Part shown: in pieces, positions 48,982-60,395 of the stretch
Layout of the letters: each line of letters opens with the position of its first letter
Position numbering within the stretch: the first letter of the stretch is position 1
The notes under the pieces: generated by a model
Told to the model about the DNA's origin: nothing
Seen by the model: only the letters and a program-made list of their open reading frames with translations
The model's database searches: none
Translations under genes and position numbers: made by a program
Assembly: GCF_943734655.1 (NCBI RefSeq)
Contig: NC_071355.1
Coordinates: 18,488,268-18,552,267, forward strand
Reading direction: 5' to 3'
Source: Sabethes cyaneus
Taxonomy: Eukaryota > Arthropoda > Insecta > Diptera > Culicidae
DNA: 64,000 bases

Positions 48982-50324
48982 CACTATGGGCCAGAAATTA
49001 AAGCTTCGGGACAAAAATATTTGCGGTTAAACGGCATGTCTCAGCTCAATAACTTTTTGAGTAAACTTTTTTTCATCTTTTTGGTTTCAAAATGTTAAAG
49101 ATAAACCAATTTCAAGTATTTTTTCTGAAGATATCAAACTTCTACCTTTTACCCATTTTCATCAATAGACCTTTGTTTATAAACGACCTCTCAAATCACA
49201 TTTCTTCTTGTAACATGTTTATTTCAACAGACAGCTCAATGTAATGTTTTAGAAAATATTTTGCACAAAAAAGAGGAATATTTTTTCTGAAGACTGTTTT
49301 GCTTTATATGCATTAATAATTAAGATATAACTGATTTTAAGTTAAAAACCGTCTGATGAAAAATCCGAATATCTTAGCCATCTGCAAGTATCTGCAATTA
49401 GTTTGCATACCAATTTGTTAAAGTTATCTGCCCAAATGTGTATTTCAGAGAATACCTGGAAATACCATGGCTGGGAATACCTGGGAATAGTGCGGATTTT
49501 TTTTCATACATTTTATAACTTAATAAATATGCGTCCTAGCGTCAAACAGTCTTCACAGAAAATATGCATTTAAACATACTGCATAACATTGTAGAACATT
49601 TGAAAGCAATAAAATAATCGTAAGCATAGTTATTGACTGTAATTGATTTTTAAGTGCTCTTTTCTAACACATCCTTTTATGTCGCAACCGGTAAGAGATA
49701 GATAGTTACTTTATTCAGCCAAGTTGCTTATTGTAGTATGTTCTGCAACTTTTGAAGAAAAAAACTTTTTTTTTAATTATTTAACAAAACAAAAGTTTGT
49801 AACACCCTAACAGGTGAATTCATGGTCACCCCAATAGGGCAGGAAGATGCGCTATATTTTATTATTTAATTATTATTTTACACCCTTGAAAAAATTCGGA
49901 TTTTTCATCAGACGGTTTTTAACTTAAAATCAGTTATATCTTATTAATTAATGCAGAAAAGGCAAAATAGTCTTCAGCAAAAATATTCCTCTTTTATGTG
50001 CAAAATGTTGTCTAGAACATCACATTGAGCCGTCTATTGAAATAAACATGTTACAAGAAGAAATGTGATTTGAGAGATCGTTTATAAACAAAGGTCTATT
50101 GCTGAAAATGGGTAAAAGGTAGAAGTTTGACATCTTCAGAAAAAATACTTGTAATTGGTTTATATTTAATATTTTGAAGCCAAAAAGGTAAAAACAAATT
50201 TACTCAAAAAGTTATTACTTAAATTGTTGTTTAAGTAACACCTAAATATTGGACGACCCTGTTTAACCGTGCTGTTTAACCGCAAATATATTTGTCCCGA
50301 AATTTTAATTTCTGGCCCATAGTG
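48982..50324. mobile_element. Transib-like foldback element, copy 2, with 5-bp TSD
   Basis: Begins CACTATGGGCCAGAAATT and ends AATTTCTGGCCCATAGTG. CTTAG directly flanks both ends (48977-48981 and 50325-50329). The long arms are the same as in copy 1, except for a deletion of about 100 bp in the left arm near 49050. CACTATGG-type termini with a 5-bp duplication of C-N-N-N-G form are the published hallmarks of Transib, the DNA transposon superfamily related to RAG1. From the terminus, CACTATG is followed after 22 bp by ACAAAAATA, close to a recombination-signal nonamer. No transposase is encoded, so it would depend on an element elsewhere. Confidence 0.78.
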
Positions 50325-50549
50325 CTTAGGAACCTTGCGTTGAAATGCGGTTATGCGCCGTGATAATCGGAAAAGAGCGATATTAAAGAGAATCGCTCAT
50401 TGATAGATCGGACGTTTGATAAGTTGCGCGATATTTGTTTCAATTGTGTGCATCGTATTTATGTTTGTATTCTCTTCACAGTCACCAAAGCTCTGTAACC
50501 ATCATTGAACATGAAATATCAATACAAAAATAAGGCCCTACTATGTAAG

Positions 50550-50830
50550 TCATGTCGAGCAACTCGACTCGAATCAGTCACTGTCGAGTGTCGAGTACGA
50601 CGAGAACGGGTAGCATAGCGGTTCAATGCACCACCAAAATAAAACAGCTCGCTCGTGCAAAGCAAATGTGATGGTTGAGTCACTCACTTTTTAGCGGTTG
50701 ACTGCGCTGAGTTGCGCAACAAAATAGTGTCGAATGTGACTTACATTATACCAAAAGTAGACCAGTCGAGCAAAGTGTTCGACGTGACAAAATCGGAGTC
50801 GAAAGGAGGTTCTATGGGAATTTGTTACAA
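50550..50830. repeat. GTCGA-rich segment
   Basis: Dense in GTCGAG/CTCGAC words at both ends (50552-50605 and 50760-50815), with a unique middle. It may be a decayed element with inverted GTCGAG ends; boundaries are unclear. Confidence 0.35.
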
Positions 50831-51019
50831 CAGTAATCGTCAACCCGGACTCTCTGACTTGAACGAATAATCGAATTAAAAAAACGAAATAGGGTGATTC
50901 ATCTATTTTGAACAGGCGTTATGGACATTTTGGAAATTTCTATTTCAAAGTAAATTCAAACGCATAAATAATATTTCAGCTGCAAAAAGCAAGTTTAGTT
51001 AACATGTACATCCGCCTAT

Positions 51020-51290
51020 ACCTGCGAATCACAAGGCTTGACAAAAAAGTTGGGTTCCGATTATAATTGGCTCCCATTATAGCTTGATTCAATCCGTGGA
51101 TCTGCCAGTTTGGTAAAAAGAACGGATTACGAACCTATAAGTGTTGCTTTAATGCCCCTCCCCGAATCTAATTTTCGCTCTTTCCACGTTTTGTCTCGTT
51201 CTGGAAATACTATAAAACGCATATATTTCATTACTTTCTTCTACTGTTTCCTTCGACGCTTACAAAGAATATTGTCGAATTTTTTTTTTT
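51020..51290. repeat. Dispersed repeat Y, copy 1
   Basis: Matches 53535-53725 in the same orientation: AAAGTTGGGTTC, ATTATAATTGGNTNCNATTA, TAGCTTG, AAGNGTTGCTT, TTTCGCTCT, ACTATAAANNCG, and TTTCATTACTTTCTTCTAC. No coding content. Confidence 0.7.
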
Positions 51291-51879
51291 AAGTTATCGA
51301 ATGACTTGCAAAGCAAACTGACAGAGAAACATCACTATCGGTCACAGGCTTAGAGCTTAACCATATACACCATAGTGTAGTCATGCCGATCTAGAACTTC
51401 ACTGCACTGCTCGTATGGGTGTAGCCTAAGGAATTTTTTTGAGAAAACTTAACTTAAAATTTGTATGGGCATTTGACTTAATGGAGGCGCATGGTACATT
51501 GTGAATATCCGTAACGTTTAAGTAACAGATCAAAAAGAAAATGATATTGTTTGGAAAAGGATGATTTGATTACGCAACAAGCATTTCTAAAATCCTTTTT
51601 TTTTGTCCACCTGGAAGTATTATTAAACTTTTCTCATACTGATAATACGTTAATTGCGGTTCAAGTTATTCGTTTACGATACAGGACGGTATCTTCTCTC
51701 TATTTAACGTTCAGAGATGTTTACAATAGTGTTGCTGCTGGATAACCGAAAAAAGTATTCTTCTTTACCTTTTCTTTGTTACGTATCATGTTGAATAAAA
51801 CAGCAATTGGAAATTTGCAAATATACAGTCAGTCCACAATCATCATATCTGGTTCGATGGACAGCGAAATTGCCAAGCA

Positions 51880-52229
51880 ATGGATGAAGGAGGTGGCTAG
51901 GCGTTGGAAACAACATTTCGATACATTGTTGAATGGTTAACAAGGTGGAGCGCTCAACAGAAATAGGAGAACGACTGAAGATGATGGACAAGCTGTGGAT
52001 TGCAGGAAACCTTTGTTGGCGAATACCTGTGCGGTATTCGTGAGGGACGCTCCAAATGTTCACCTTGCGACAAATCCTCGATAAATTCCGGGAATTCAAC
52101 TTGCAGACTCACCATTTGTTAATAGACTTTAAGGCGGCGTACGGTTCAGTTAAACGCAATGAGCTGTGGCAAATTATGCTCGAACATGGTTTCCCTACAA
52201 AACTCCTGAATTCGGCATGGATTCGATAA
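51880..52229 (+). pseudogene. RTE-like reverse transcriptase fragment
   Basis: Around 51885-51935 the plus strand encodes RWKQHFDTLLNG, typical of the region just before the RT domain. After frame slips, EYLCGIREGRS (about 52021) and then, in one frame from about 52060, LRQILDKFREFNLQTHHLL, IDFKAAYGSVKRNELWQIML and EHGFPTKLLN follow to a TAA near 52229. IDFKAAY contains the first catalytic Asp of the RT palm. The later YADD motif is absent. It is a short, multiply broken scrap; clade RTE-like by the FKAAYDS-type motif. Confidence 0.75.
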
Positions 52230-52734
52230 GTGGATTGTCGCCAAGAAAGTCAAGTAAGTAAAGGATGAAGGAGGTGTTATTGGACATAGTTGAAGATGAC
52301 AGAGTTTTAAAAATTAACTCATGGTCCGGTTATAATAATCAAATGATGGAGTAGCCGCAAATCACTCAGAAAAAATTGAAAATCATTTTACTTTCGCCTG
52401 CCTCAACCTAGGTTCTGTAAAGCGCAGATATATATATTAATCGGCCATTTAAGGATCGCATACGAAACGTATATAATAAAATTCAATGGCATCACAATCT
52501 TGACAAAGCGGAACAATGTATTGGCAATTCTAGTCATGCTTTGGTACCATGACTTGAAAGTTTTTATGGTATCATGGTATTCATGGTATCGGACCGACTT
52601 CATCGATGAATTTAATACACCAGCGCAATTTTGTCGCAGATCAGGGTAACTAAGTTTATAGTTAAAGACATTCCTGATTGGCACCTTTCCCGCTCCAGCT
52701 TCCAGCCTATCACTTCCTCAATGAATTTTTTTTT

Positions 52735-52905
52735 AGAAAATTCGTTCAATTTCACGAAATTTCGACGAAATTAAAATGTAATTTCGTTCCGTTTCGAGAG
52801 TTCGAAATTGGTCATAGTTTCGTTTCGACTAATTTCACCTGATAATTGAGCTTGAATTTCGTTTCGTTCCGTCTCGACACCGAAAAAGTCAATCTCGCAC
52901 TGCCT
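52735..52905. repeat. AATTTCG-rich block (right)
   Basis: AAATTTCGACGAAATT, TAATTTCGTTCCGTTTCGAG and related words, ending in GTCAATCTCGCACTGCC. Partner of 48617-48800. Confidence 0.5.
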
Positions 52906-52912
52906 TACAGTG

Positions 52913-52950
52913 CACTATGGTCGAAAAAGCAAAAATTCCAGACAAAAATC
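52913..52950. other. Solo Transib-like terminus
   Basis: CACTATG (52913-52919), a 22-bp spacer, then ACAAAAATC (52942-52950), differing at one position from the recombination-signal nonamer ACAAAAACC. The internal sequence differs from the two foldback copies. I did not find a matching inverted end, so this may be a single end of another family or chance. Confidence 0.35.
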
Positions 52951-53534
52951 AATATCTCGAAAACCATTGGCTCCACATATTTCATGTATTCAGAAGATTT
53001 GGTTCAGAAAAAAAGACCTATCTTCTGGTATGATCAGTCATTAAGGTAGTTCACTTTTACTCGTTATAAATGTTTTAACTTTTTAGTCTTGCGATATAGA
53101 GCAATACTTTCTACCATTAAGTTGTAAATAATTTATTTTGCAGAAACTTTGCCGAAGAAACCAAATTTCTATGCCAGCTGTGTATCGCTATGCAACGAAT
53201 TTTCTAGCAGTTTTTTTACTCTAACTTTTTTATTTGAGACCCAATATGGAAACTGTGTTCAGATGGCTTTTAGAGCGTAAAATGATGCATTTTTTTAAAC
53301 TTCTAGATAGTTGCTATCTATTGTCTGAAGGAAGATATAGAAGTTTTCGATTCAAAATATTATAGTTTTCCACGGCGTCTCACACTTCCGTTGGCACATA
53401 TTTTCGAAAAAGGAATGAATGGTCTAAATTCATGTAATGACATTTTTCCACTCCTGTTCTGTAAAAAAACGCATTTGAAAAGTGAGTATTTTTCCATATT
53501 CAGCCCGATGTGGTCCAAAGGTTCACCAATATCT

Positions 53535-53725
53535 ACGATCCGCAGGGCCTGAGGAAAAGTTGGGTTCGAATTCTGTTATAATTGGTTTCTATTATAGCTT
53601 GTTTTTTTCCATGGACCCGTAAGCGTTGCTTCAAGGGCCATCCCCTATCTGTTTTTTTCGCTCTGAAGACACTATAAACACGTTTGTTTCATTACTTTCT
53701 TCTACCGTCTCCTCCATCCATTGTA
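53535..53725. repeat. Dispersed repeat Y, copy 2
   Basis: Partner of 51020-51290. Confidence 0.7.
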
Positions 53726-54585
53726 AAAAAAACTACCGTTATAAATATCGCAGGTGAGTTACAAAACGATGCAAAATAGACATAAGCTAGTTATTTGGAA
53801 GCTTTTCTCTTATTAATTGCGTCAAATAATTTTAAGTCTACATTCATTTTGGACTCGAAAATAGGCTAAAAAATTGCTAGTAACTTAATTTGTTAGAAAG
53901 AGGTTGTCAACGTAAACAAAATGGCGTTTATTGCATCCGAAATACAGTTTAATTGTTCCGTAAGCATGACTGAGATGGATTTTTAAAACAACTATACCTT
54001 TTGAGGATACAAACAGATACTGTCAATTGACACCTGCTTTTAAAGGTTTTTTGTTGTACTTTTAAGTAGGTGTTGTTTGATCTGCCACCATTTGCCACCT
54101 CGCGAAATATTTAAGCTCAAAAAAATACTACTTTTCACCAAAACAAGCTCAAAATCTCCGAAACTTTAGAAAATAACATATGATAATGTTCTACAGAAAC
54201 GTTAACTTTAGCAAGATAAACAACTTTCTAGAACACTATGAACACGTAAAAATTGACCATAATAAATCACGGTTAAGAAACTGTTTTAAAGGGTTAGTCC
54301 ACGAGTAACGCTTCATAGATAATTTCTTTGTGTCTTTGACAAAGTTGTTTGCATTGATATTTACTACAATTTTGCCGAAAGTACCACACCTGTATCTCGA
54401 AAAACAAGAAAATAAATTTCGTATCTCACTTTTAAGAAAATTAATCACCCAAAATTTTCTCTCACAAGAAGGGGCTTGTTATACCAAGAAATGTTCCTAA
54501 AAACATTACATGCGAAAAGCTTCACGTTTCGGCGCAATATCGTTCGATCACGTATTTCGCAGTTTGGACCACTGCGCATCCGTGA
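53726..54585. other. Unannotated AT-rich DNA
   Basis: No recognisable gene. The style (AACTTTAGAAAATAACATA, TATCTCGAAAA) suggests more decayed transposon sequence, but no termini could be paired. Confidence 0.4.
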
Positions 54586-54589
54586 GGTC

Positions 54590-54765
54590 GAACTGCCGCA
54601 AAGGCGAGAAGTCGCAAAGCCGAAGAGTCGAAAAGTCGTGAAATCAAAATGTAAAAAAAACGAAAACTGTGAGGTCGAAAAGTTGAAAAATCAAAAAGTC
54701 TTAAATTAAATGAGTAGAAAAGCCGAAAACTGCCAAAGTAGAAAAGTCGGAAACTCTAATAGAAT
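54590..54765. repeat. Degenerate octamer field, part 7 (A-rich orientation)
   Basis: Words GTCGAAAA, GCCGAAGA, GTCGAAAAGTTGAAAA and GTAGAAAA at 8-bp steps; same orientation as 27400-27900. Confidence 0.7.
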
Positions 54766-57700
54766 AATAGGTTAATATTGAAACCACGGTGATACACAAA
54801 TACATAAACTCGGTCGGTTTATTTCTCTTTCTGTTGTTGGCTGGTTGCTTGGTAATAATCTGTCTATTTCTTGAATCTTGATTTGTGTGATTCTTGAGAC
54901 AAAAAAAAATTTAACAAGCCTACGTTCACGAGCGTATTCGTAGTCGGCAAAAATCATTGGATATCGCGTATGTTTTAAAGGATAAATTGAATGCCTGATT
55001 TGAATAATTCAATTCTTTTCTTTCTTTTGAATAATTTTGTAGTCGAAATTGTTTTGGTGATTTTAGATATTTTCCCTATTTATCACTAGGATGCATATTT
55101 GACGAGTTATAAAATATCATCATCGTCTGTTGGAAAATAATCCCAAGTGTCATTACTCCAAATTTCAGCATCAACAGTCAATATTCCATCCTTAAGCTAG
55201 CTACCGAAACTACGATCAACTCGATTACTCTGCATATGCATGACATATGGTTTTTCATGCTTTTATGGCACTAGTTTTGCATCGTTTGTTAGAGCAACGC
55301 CAAAAAAAGCAACTCAGGTGCACTGACTTTATCGTGAAACCAAGTTACCAAGCAACCAGACTGATACGGTCTACTGCCACTGAACCATCCATTATTATGA
55401 TGTCAAGCTGTCAAACTGCGCTTATTTTTCTCCCGGAGGACGAGTGACAAAAATGCCGTAACCCAGGCGGGATTTCACGCATCGGATAATGCGGATGAAT
55501 AGTAAACATTTTACCTGACATGCTTCCATACTGATGGATGCTGCTGATGGAGGCTGATCTCGTCGTGGTGAACCGAGCGAAGGTTTCGCATGGTCACAAT
55601 GCAAAGCGACCCATTGCTGCTGCGTTGCAGCAGCGCTCTCTGCTGGTGTGATGTGAACTATATCAGCTGTTGACGTTTTGTAACTAACATAAAAAATAGC
55701 GCAAATTAACACGTGTCAAACAGCGTGTGACGTTTTCGATCCGCACGCTAACAAACAGCCTAAAGCATCAGGCGAATGCACGTTTGAGCATGAAATATTA
55801 ACACCACGCACCATCCGGGGCGGTGACATGCGGTGTGTCGCTATCAGCCAAAGGTTCTACTTCCGGGAAACACGACTTCGGTGGTGGTTTGGAACGTCAA
55901 TCTTCCCTCAGAATAGGTACTACCGGCGGTTCTTGTCATGACTTTAACCGTGAGAGGATGCTGCAGCATGGCGTTGGTGTGCGGTGCAATTGCATCAAAC
56001 GAGATAATACATCATGTGGGACGGAGAAGCCAACGCGATTCGCACCGGGTATAGATACGGTTGCATATTCAGAAGGTGTCACCAAGAGTGAAGATAATAA
56101 ATCGCTGCTACTGTCGAGTGACGGCAACTGGCTGACTGTCCCCGTCAGGACAGGCTGACTGTCGGGCGGTCGGATGCTGCCTCTCTGCTCGCTGCCAGAT
56201 GACGTATGAACCGTGCTTATAATAAAGCTGCCTGCGTCCGGACATGAACGGGTCGTCCGGTAAATTCATTATGCTGTAGCTTTATGGATATTGAAAATCA
56301 ATCAAACACACCGAATGCATTTAAGATTCAAATCATACTTGAGTACGTATTAAGATTGGTTGGTCATTCGAGGGAATTGATTCGAAGCAGAGATATTCGG
56401 TGCTCTAGTGAAGCTAGAACCGCAAGCGGTTCTATTGTGATTATCTGTTCTATTGGATTTTCATTATCAATTTAGGATCTTTTCCAGCTCATAACTTCGA
56501 CTGTCGGCACGTTTCACAGCCAGCATCAGCAGCTTGCTTGCCGTCTCGGACGGCAATGCCGCGCTTCAGCACCTTTTATCAGACAGAATCAAAGAAAAGC
56601 TCGGTACGATTTCAGCCCTTAACGGCCTTCTTATCTAGCAGTAGAGCAGTCGGAATTGAAATAACTTCACTATATTTCAATTCCTCATATCCCCTAAAGC
56701 TGGAGCAGCATTTACCGTAGGTGCACTCATCGATAAGTGCAATCACAGAGCGGCGGGACGTGTGATGCCGTTGTTGTTCATTTGCATCTTTTAAATGCAA
56801 TGCATGATGCAATGAAGACTTGTGAAGAAATTCAAATCTACTTGCATGGAAGCCCATTTCGTGCGGTGAAAGTCCTTTCAATCTGTGACACATCGACACA
56901 AGGAACTGGCAAATATCAATATATCGGTTGAATAATTGGATTCAACTGCTAAAGAGTGAGTTTTCAGCAACTGGAAACCGTGTGCTCTCCGTCGTACACA
57001 TGCAAGAAGAAACAGCCAGTGGCCGATTTGCCTTGCCAGCCGAATCATTTCATCGAGCACCTAATTAATGGCGAATAATGGGAATCGGCTCGAACGTTCA
57101 GGGATTTAGGCCCCATTATGTGTCATATTTTGAATCAGTTTTTTTCTTCATTCAACAAATCAATACGTTTTCAATCAGTTTTCAATGCATGTTTTATTTT
57201 AGAATTAAAACCTCATTACTCTAATGAACATCGACGTGTAATTGCAGCCAGTCAAATGGATTGGTTTCAATTTTTTGCATTTTCATTATAATGTGAATGT
57301 CCTGAACGAGCAAATGGACTCCAACCGTGAAGAATATAATAAAGTCAAAATCATAAAATAACATTTGCGACGCGTGACAATAAATTTTATATCGTCACAC
57401 TAGTAGTGTCGAGGTAATCCCTTCCTATATTACATGGGTGGCCACTCACTGCTGGGAATCATTTCTGCAGCGAAAGAGAATCCTAGACACCGGAAGTCTT
57501 TGTGTGTGCGTGTGTGTGAGTGTGGAAAATAAAATAAAATCGAGACAACGAGAAAATCGAAGAAAAACAAACTAGAATCACAAGCAGGAACTGACTGTTA
57601 TTTCCATTTGTGTCGTTCGGGCGGATCGCATCGTCCCCTGATCGGAAGTGTAAAAATTGTTTTTATAGTGTTATGTTTCTGACTTATTCATTTATGTTCA

Positions 57701-59520
57701 GTACTCTGATTATTGTTTACCGTTGCGTCGCGTCGTGAGACGTACAGTAGGTAGAGGAAGGGAGCGTACCAGTCTCGTAATTTTTACGACCCAAGGGGAG
57801 ATGGATGCGGTGTGCCAATGCATCATCATCCCGGGACGTGATTTTTCCACAATGGCTTAGCAACAGGCTGGGTGAATTACGTTGATTGAAGCTTTTATGT
57901 ATGTGTGAATTTTATCCTTCCGTAAAATGTGTTTACGATGGAATACAAATGAACTGATTTGCTTGCCCGTGACTCAATGTTAATTTGTGCGAATTGAAAA
58001 ATGCAATAATCATTCATTCCACAGAGTGCCCGTCGATTAATTTGATTAAGCAATCAGAATGTACCATTTACGCTCGGTAAAATAATTGAGACGTTAAATA
58101 CACTGCTTTCAATCGCATATGAGACCCGCATGTGAGTGTACCCAATTTAAACTGAAATTTTTACTGAAATAGCATTTTAAAACATAAAATTTACACATTC
58201 ACTTCAAAACAGTCACTGGAAAATTAATTTCGTCCAGTCCAAAATTGATTTTTTGTGTAAATGATTTCAAGCACTCCTTCCGAACTTTACATTTTTCAGA
58301 TAACAGCTAACGCCACTCGAACGCCAAAAAAATAAAATTAGTTCAACTAACCTGCTAGCCGTAATCAGAACTTGCAACTCGAAGCACTAAACATTGCATT
58401 CTATAGGTTCTATTACTTTTTGGGGCATAACTTACACTAAATACTGAGATTTCTGCCCAATTACAATTCATCACTATATTTTCACTTTTTCGCCGTCGAT
58501 TTTTTTTTTAATTTTTGTCGGTCGTTCCATTCATTACATCACTCGCGAAACTTAACTTGAAACACAGAAAACTTGAATTTACCACCCGAACAGTTATCTG
58601 GTAAGATATTATAATGATTTTGCCCAAACTTTTCACTTGAATTGATATGAAAAACTTTACTTCGTTTCGATTGCAATTCCGCATCGGCGACCGTTGTTGT
58701 TGATATGTTACCAAGGAAACGGGAGTGATGCCATATTTAAGTTGAACATGAAATTGGCCAATGATTTTCGCTATTTAATTAACGGTCGTAAAGTGTCGAA
58801 AATAGGGTTATAAAATTCTATGATGATAAAATTCACCGTAAACAACATTTTATGTGATAGAATTACTGTCGGAACTAGTTCAACAGCAAAAATGGATACG
58901 CGATTCTACGTTTCATAATTGTTCATAACAGATTATTACCTACTGCTAGCAACTCAGCATAAACTTAGCATAAACAAAACGATAGTGGAATCAAGTACTG
59001 AACTCAGTAAAAAAGCAGCTGGCCTCTGACGACCTTCACCTTAATTACTAGAGACTTTGAGTCAGTGAAGATAATGCATGCCAGTCTTATTTTGTATACC
59101 AATCTAAATCAAGCGAGAAGTAAACGAAGCATCCAACGCTTACGCCACTGACTCAAGCGTATGCCAAACGACAGCCAATGTTGTATGCATACATTTTGCT
59201 ACCTACACACTCGCGAACGCACAGCCTCGTAGCGTCTTTCTGCACAACCCGCTCACGTAGCTAACAACTCATGAGCAGCCAGCAGCTCGCGAGGGCTAGC
59301 GGTACGCTGAGATACAGATTTTGCACTGTTTTTTCTGCTCGGGGTGCAATGACGAGCCTTCCGAGAAAATATATGGCAATTATTTCACTTCGGCAGACTT
59401 TAAGAAAGTAAGTGTAAACAGCTCTTCATTCCTTGTTAGGAAGCGAAAAATCAATTTACTCTTCATCAAGCACACGTTTGTTTGTTTTGTTATATTAACG
59501 AGGTTTTAACCGTTATGGTC
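54766..59520. other. Unannotated non-coding DNA
   Basis: No protein domain, RNA gene or transposon terminus recognised over 4.75 kb. A GT-rich tract lies at about 57497-57522. Frames up to 111 codons (55.8-56.2 kb) show no known motif. One candidate regulatory site is listed separately. Confidence 0.5.
58707..58720. promoter_or_regulatory. Candidate RFX X-box
   Basis: GTTACC-AA-GGAAAC fits the X-box pattern RYYNYY-N(1-3)-RRNRAC at every position. RFX factors bind such sites upstream of ciliary genes in insects and nematodes. No adjacent gene is visible, so this is only a motif match. Confidence 0.3.
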
Positions 59521-59539
59521 ATTCGCCTCGGTATGGTAG

Positions 59540-60395
59540 TTAAATCTCATCTTCTAGTTTTATAGCTCTAATGAATTTTAAAACCTTTTCCTCTCTTTCC
59601 TCACCATAGCTTAATATCTCGCAGAGGTTATCTTCAAGGCCTATATTTCTCCTGCATGATTCGAGTTCTTGGCAATCCACTAAAATATGTTGGACTGATA
59701 GTGTTATACCACAGGATTTACATTTTGGTTGTTCTTCTTTGGTAATTAGCCATTCATGGGTAATTTTAGTGTGCCCAATGCGCAACCGAATGAGAATAAC
59801 TTGTTCCCTCCTGTTTTGTTGATCGTTCCAGGCTAGGGTTGATGGTTAATTCGTGCGAAGTTTATTTTTCCGGTCTCGGTACCATTCCACTTCCCAGGTG
59901 CATCGAAGGGACTTTTTGCACCAAGCGATTCGGTCGATAGCTGCAACTGTTTCGTGTTCGAACGGTGATGTTCTTCCCCTATTCGCCAAAACATCAGCCT
60001 TCGCGTTCCCGAGAATGCCGGTGTGTTCTGGAATCCAGCAGAGAGTAACCTTTTTCTTGTCCAGCTCGATTTGTGCTTTCCGGATCCAAGGGTGGTTTGT
60101 ATCAAAAGAGAGGGCAGCCGAAACGCAGCTGGCGGAATCCGTGGATAGGACCGCCTTGTCCCCAATGCAAACGGACTCTAAAGCCACACAAATTGCTTTG
60201 GCCTCAGCAGAAAAAATGGAGCAACCGGTAGGTAATTTAGTGCATTTTTCGAAGGATTCGTGGACTATTCCGATGCCGACCTGGCCGTCACTATCCAGAG
60301 AGCCGTCTGTGAAGATTTTGTTGTGGTTTTTATATTTTGTTTGTATCAGTTCGTTGAATAGGAATCTGGCTTTGTTTGGGGGGTTGTAGCAGTAT
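59540..60395 (-). pseudogene. RNase H and zinc-knuckle end of an I/R1-type non-LTR element
   Basis: This is the 3' part of ORF2. From about 60395 the minus strand reads PNKARFLFNELIQTKYKNHN, then IFTDGS (first RNase H Asp), FSAEAKAI (Glu), LSTDSASC (Asp) and WIPEHTGILGNAKADVLAN (final Asp). The catalytic set of ribonuclease H is complete. Next come the C-terminal IRLRIGHTKITHEWL and CKSCGITLSVQHILVDC, a CX2CX7HX4C knuckle usual at the end of I/R1/LOA-type proteins. A TAA after NKLRTN (about 59847) interrupts the frame, which otherwise continues to the natural TAA at 59540. The RT domain is missing, so the copy is 5'-truncated near 60395. Confidence 0.88.

Noticed and set aside
59853..60389. 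A 178-codon plus-strand frame
   Set aside because: Antisense shadow of the RNase H domain, which has its catalytic motifs on the minus strand.
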